A stretch of DNA of 6,386 nucleotides from Candidatus Omnitrophota bacterium (GTDB taxonomy: Bacteria > Hinthialibacterota > Hinthialibacteria > Hinthialibacterales > JAKPRU01): positions 1 through 6,386 of the forward strand of contig JAKPRU010001041.1 of assembly GCA_029557025.1 (NCBI GenBank), in the 5' to 3' direction. Made by a program: the position numbers and the translations under genes. Below, in pieces: positions 5,050 to 6,386 of this stretch (positions are counted from its first letter, which is position 1; each line of letters begins with the position of its first letter). Below the pieces are notes generated by a model that did no database searches, was not told the DNA's origin, and saw only the letters and a program-made list of their open reading frames with translations.

Positions 5050-6243
5050 TTATTGCTCCTGTGTGGACTGGTAATACTGCATCAGGATTTGTGCCACTTC
5101 CGGGCGGGAGAACTCCGGCGGTGGAGCCTCGCCCCGGGAGAGCATCTCGCGGACCTTCGTGCCGGAAAGCAAAATAAAGTCTTCTTTGGTGTGATCCGGC
5201 ACATCCCGCATCATCACGATGCGCCCCAGTTTCCTGGACCAAGCCGTGTGGTCCGCCTCGAAGATTTCGATCTGTAGCGCTCCCGGCGGGACTTCCTCCC
5301 GGAAAATCGCTTGGGCATCAAACGGGCCGTAGTAATTCCCCACACCGGCATGATCGCGACCCACGATCAGGTGAGTGCAGCCCGCGTTCTGACGGAAAAC
5401 AGCATGAAGAACGGCCTCACGCGGCCCGGCATAAAGCATATCGAATCCATAACCCGTTACCAGAACCGTATTCGGTGGGAAATACCGTTCCACCATTTTG
5501 CGAATGCAGGCATCCCGTACATCCGCCGGAATGTCGCCTTTTTTCAGTCTGCCGAGAAGCATGTGAATCAGAATGCCGTCCGCGTTTACCGCTTTGTGAG
5601 CCATGCGGCACAATTCCTCGTGCGCCAGGTGCATAGGGTTCCGGGTCTGGAACGCGACGACTTTTTCCCAGCCGAGTTTCTTCATTTCTTCGCGGATTTG
5701 ATAGGCCGTCCGGAACGTCTCCGGAAATTCCTTCTCAAAATAGGAGAAATTGAGAACCTGAATGGGGCCGGAGATAACAACTCTTCCGACGGAATTGAAT
5801 GCTGCAACTCCCGGATGGTTCGGATCGGTTGTCCGAAAGATTTTTTCGGTCATCAACTTCATATCATCATTGGTGAATTCTTCAATCGCTTCTACGGTCT
5901 GGACGGCGAGTACCGGATTTCCATCCACATTCGGGTCTCGCAAGGCGATCCGCTTTGCACCTTTGATCCCATCGGCGTTATTTACCACGTTCACAATCGG
6001 GACCGGCCAGAACAGGCCATCGGTGGTGCGCATGTTCTCCGCGACATGGAGGCTATCTGCGCGGTTCATATACCCCTTGAGCGGATTGAAATACCCGCTT
6101 CCCAGCATGACCGCATTGGCCGCGGCAGCTGAGGAAACAACAAGGGACGGCAGTGATTCGGCCTCCTTAAGTAATTCATTTCGCTGATTTTCAGTCCGAA
6201 CATACAACGGATTCAACGTATCCGTTCCATGGGGTTTGATCAT
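5050..6243 (-). CDS. sat: ATP sulfurylase (sulfate adenylyltransferase, Sat)
   Basis: Enzyme of 397 aa that interconverts ATP plus sulfate with adenosine 5'-phosphosulfate (APS) plus pyrophosphate in the cytoplasm. The nucleotide-binding motif QTRNPMHLAHEEL holds Gln199, Arg201, His205 and His208. GRDHAGVG begins at Gly295. The C-terminus has the family block DVPDHTKEDFILLSGTKVREML. The length fits the single-domain homo-oligomeric Sat, with no fused APS kinase domain and no relation to CysDN. This type works in dissimilatory sulfate reduction, runs in reverse in sulfur oxidisers, and sometimes serves assimilation; no aprAB, dsr or cys neighbour is present to decide. The start is taken at ATG 6241-6243 (MIKPHGTDTLNPLYV), which matches the family N-terminus and has AGGTG 4 nt upstream. 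An in-frame GTG at 6321 would add 26 residues, with no good ribosome-binding site and no family match. It is set off from its neighbours by hairpin repeats on both sides. Confidence 0.95.
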   Translation of the reverse strand: MIKPHGTDTLNPLYVRTENQRNELLKEAESLPSLVVSSAAAANAVMLGSGYFNPLKGYMNRADSLHVAENMRTTDGLFWPVPIVNVVNNADGIKGAKRIALRDPNVDGNPVLAVQTVEAIEEFTNDDMKLMTEKIFRTTDPNHPGVAAFNSVGRVVISGPIQVLNFSYFEKEFPETFRTAYQIREEMKKLGWEKVVAFQTRNPMHLAHEELCRMAHKAVNADGILIHMLLGRLKKGDIPADVRDACIRKMVERYFPPNTVLVTGYGFDMLYAGPREAVLHAVFRQNAGCTHLIVGRDHAGVGNYYGPFDAQAIFREEVPPGALQIEIFEADHTAWSRKLGRIVMMRDVPDHTKEDFILLSGTKVREMLSRGEAPPPEFSRPEVAQILMQYYQSTQEQ

Positions 6244-6328
6244 TACACCTGTCTCACTTTCATGGGAATTATTTCCGGGAATGCAGGTTACGACGTAGAG
6301 TGCAATTTTTCCAGTATTCACGCCAACC

Positions 6329-6348
6329 GTCAGGGAGAGACGCCTGAC
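6329..6348. repeat. Diverged fifth copy of the hairpin repeat
   Basis: GTCAGG (6329-6334) pairs with CCTGAC (6343-6348). The 20-bp element matches the first unit of the downstream array at 16 of 20 positions. Two of the differences are a compensating T-A for A-T swap in the stem. It has the same orientation as that first unit. It lies about 85 bp upstream of the sat start. Confidence 0.6.
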
Positions 6349-6366
6349 CTGCCGGGAAATGGCAGG
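6348..6366. repeat. Short hairpin next to the fifth repeat copy
   Basis: CCTGCC (6348-6353) pairs with GGCAGG (6361-6366) around a 7-nt loop, directly abutting the preceding hairpin. It uses the same CAGG/CCTG core in everted order. The remaining sequence at 6367-6386 is too short to assign. Confidence 0.45.
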
Positions 6367-6386
6367 CGGGCCGCGTCGGAATTGCG

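Noticed and set aside
5311..6132. Plus-strand 273-aa reading frame
   Set aside because: It is antisense to sat, whose conserved motifs explain the open frame; no family resemblance is seen.
6264..6282. GGGAAT direct repeats and GGAA/TTCC inverted repeat in the sat leader
   Set aside because: They are too short to distinguish from chance, and no known operator matches them.
6244..6321. N-terminal extension of Sat from an upstream GTG
   Set aside because: The extra 26 residues do not match the Sat family N-terminus, and the ATG at 6241-6243 has a better ribosome-binding site and begins the conserved MIKP sequence.

Overview
The window holds seven genes, all on the minus strand, so transcription runs from high to low coordinates. 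In that order they are: a stand-alone ATP sulfurylase (sat), a membrane-anchored HEAT-repeat protein, a family-4 glycosyltransferase, a PerR-type peroxide regulator, a small unnamed ferritin-like protein, a thiol peroxidase (tpx) and a bacterial ferritin (ftnA-like). Coding density is ordinary. No rRNA, tRNA, CRISPR array or insertion sequence was seen.

The clearest functional block is the left third (106-2151). A PerR/Fur-family gene with the complete PerR set of regulatory metal ligands is followed by a ferritin-like protein, Tpx and ferritin, with 97, 24 and 29 bp between successive genes. This reads as a compact peroxide and iron defence module: the regulator senses H2O2, Tpx removes peroxide, and ferritin stores iron away from Fenton chemistry. 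A 15-bp sequence resembling the PerR box overlaps the likely perR promoter. A TATAAT element between perR and the ferritin-like gene could give the three downstream genes their own promoter.

The middle (2274-4762) carries a GT4 glycosyltransferase and a HEAT-repeat protein with an N-terminal membrane anchor and a Pro/Thr-rich linker. A 230-bp gap holding several hairpins separates them. No specific pathway can be assigned to either.

The right part (4763-6386) carries sat. It is flanked on both sides by related short hairpin repeats: an array of four units downstream and a diverged single copy upstream. The stems show compensatory base changes, suggesting a dispersed REP-like family.

The organism cannot be named from the sequence. 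The monomeric Sat (not CysDN) is the type common in sulfate-reducing and sulfur-oxidising bacteria. Together with PerR, Tpx and ferritin it would suit an anaerobic or microaerophilic bacterium that meets oxygen, possibly an uncultured lineage given the abundant intergenic repeats. That is inference. The genes are mostly conventional; the unnamed ferritin-like protein and the hairpin repeat family are the parts most worth a second look.
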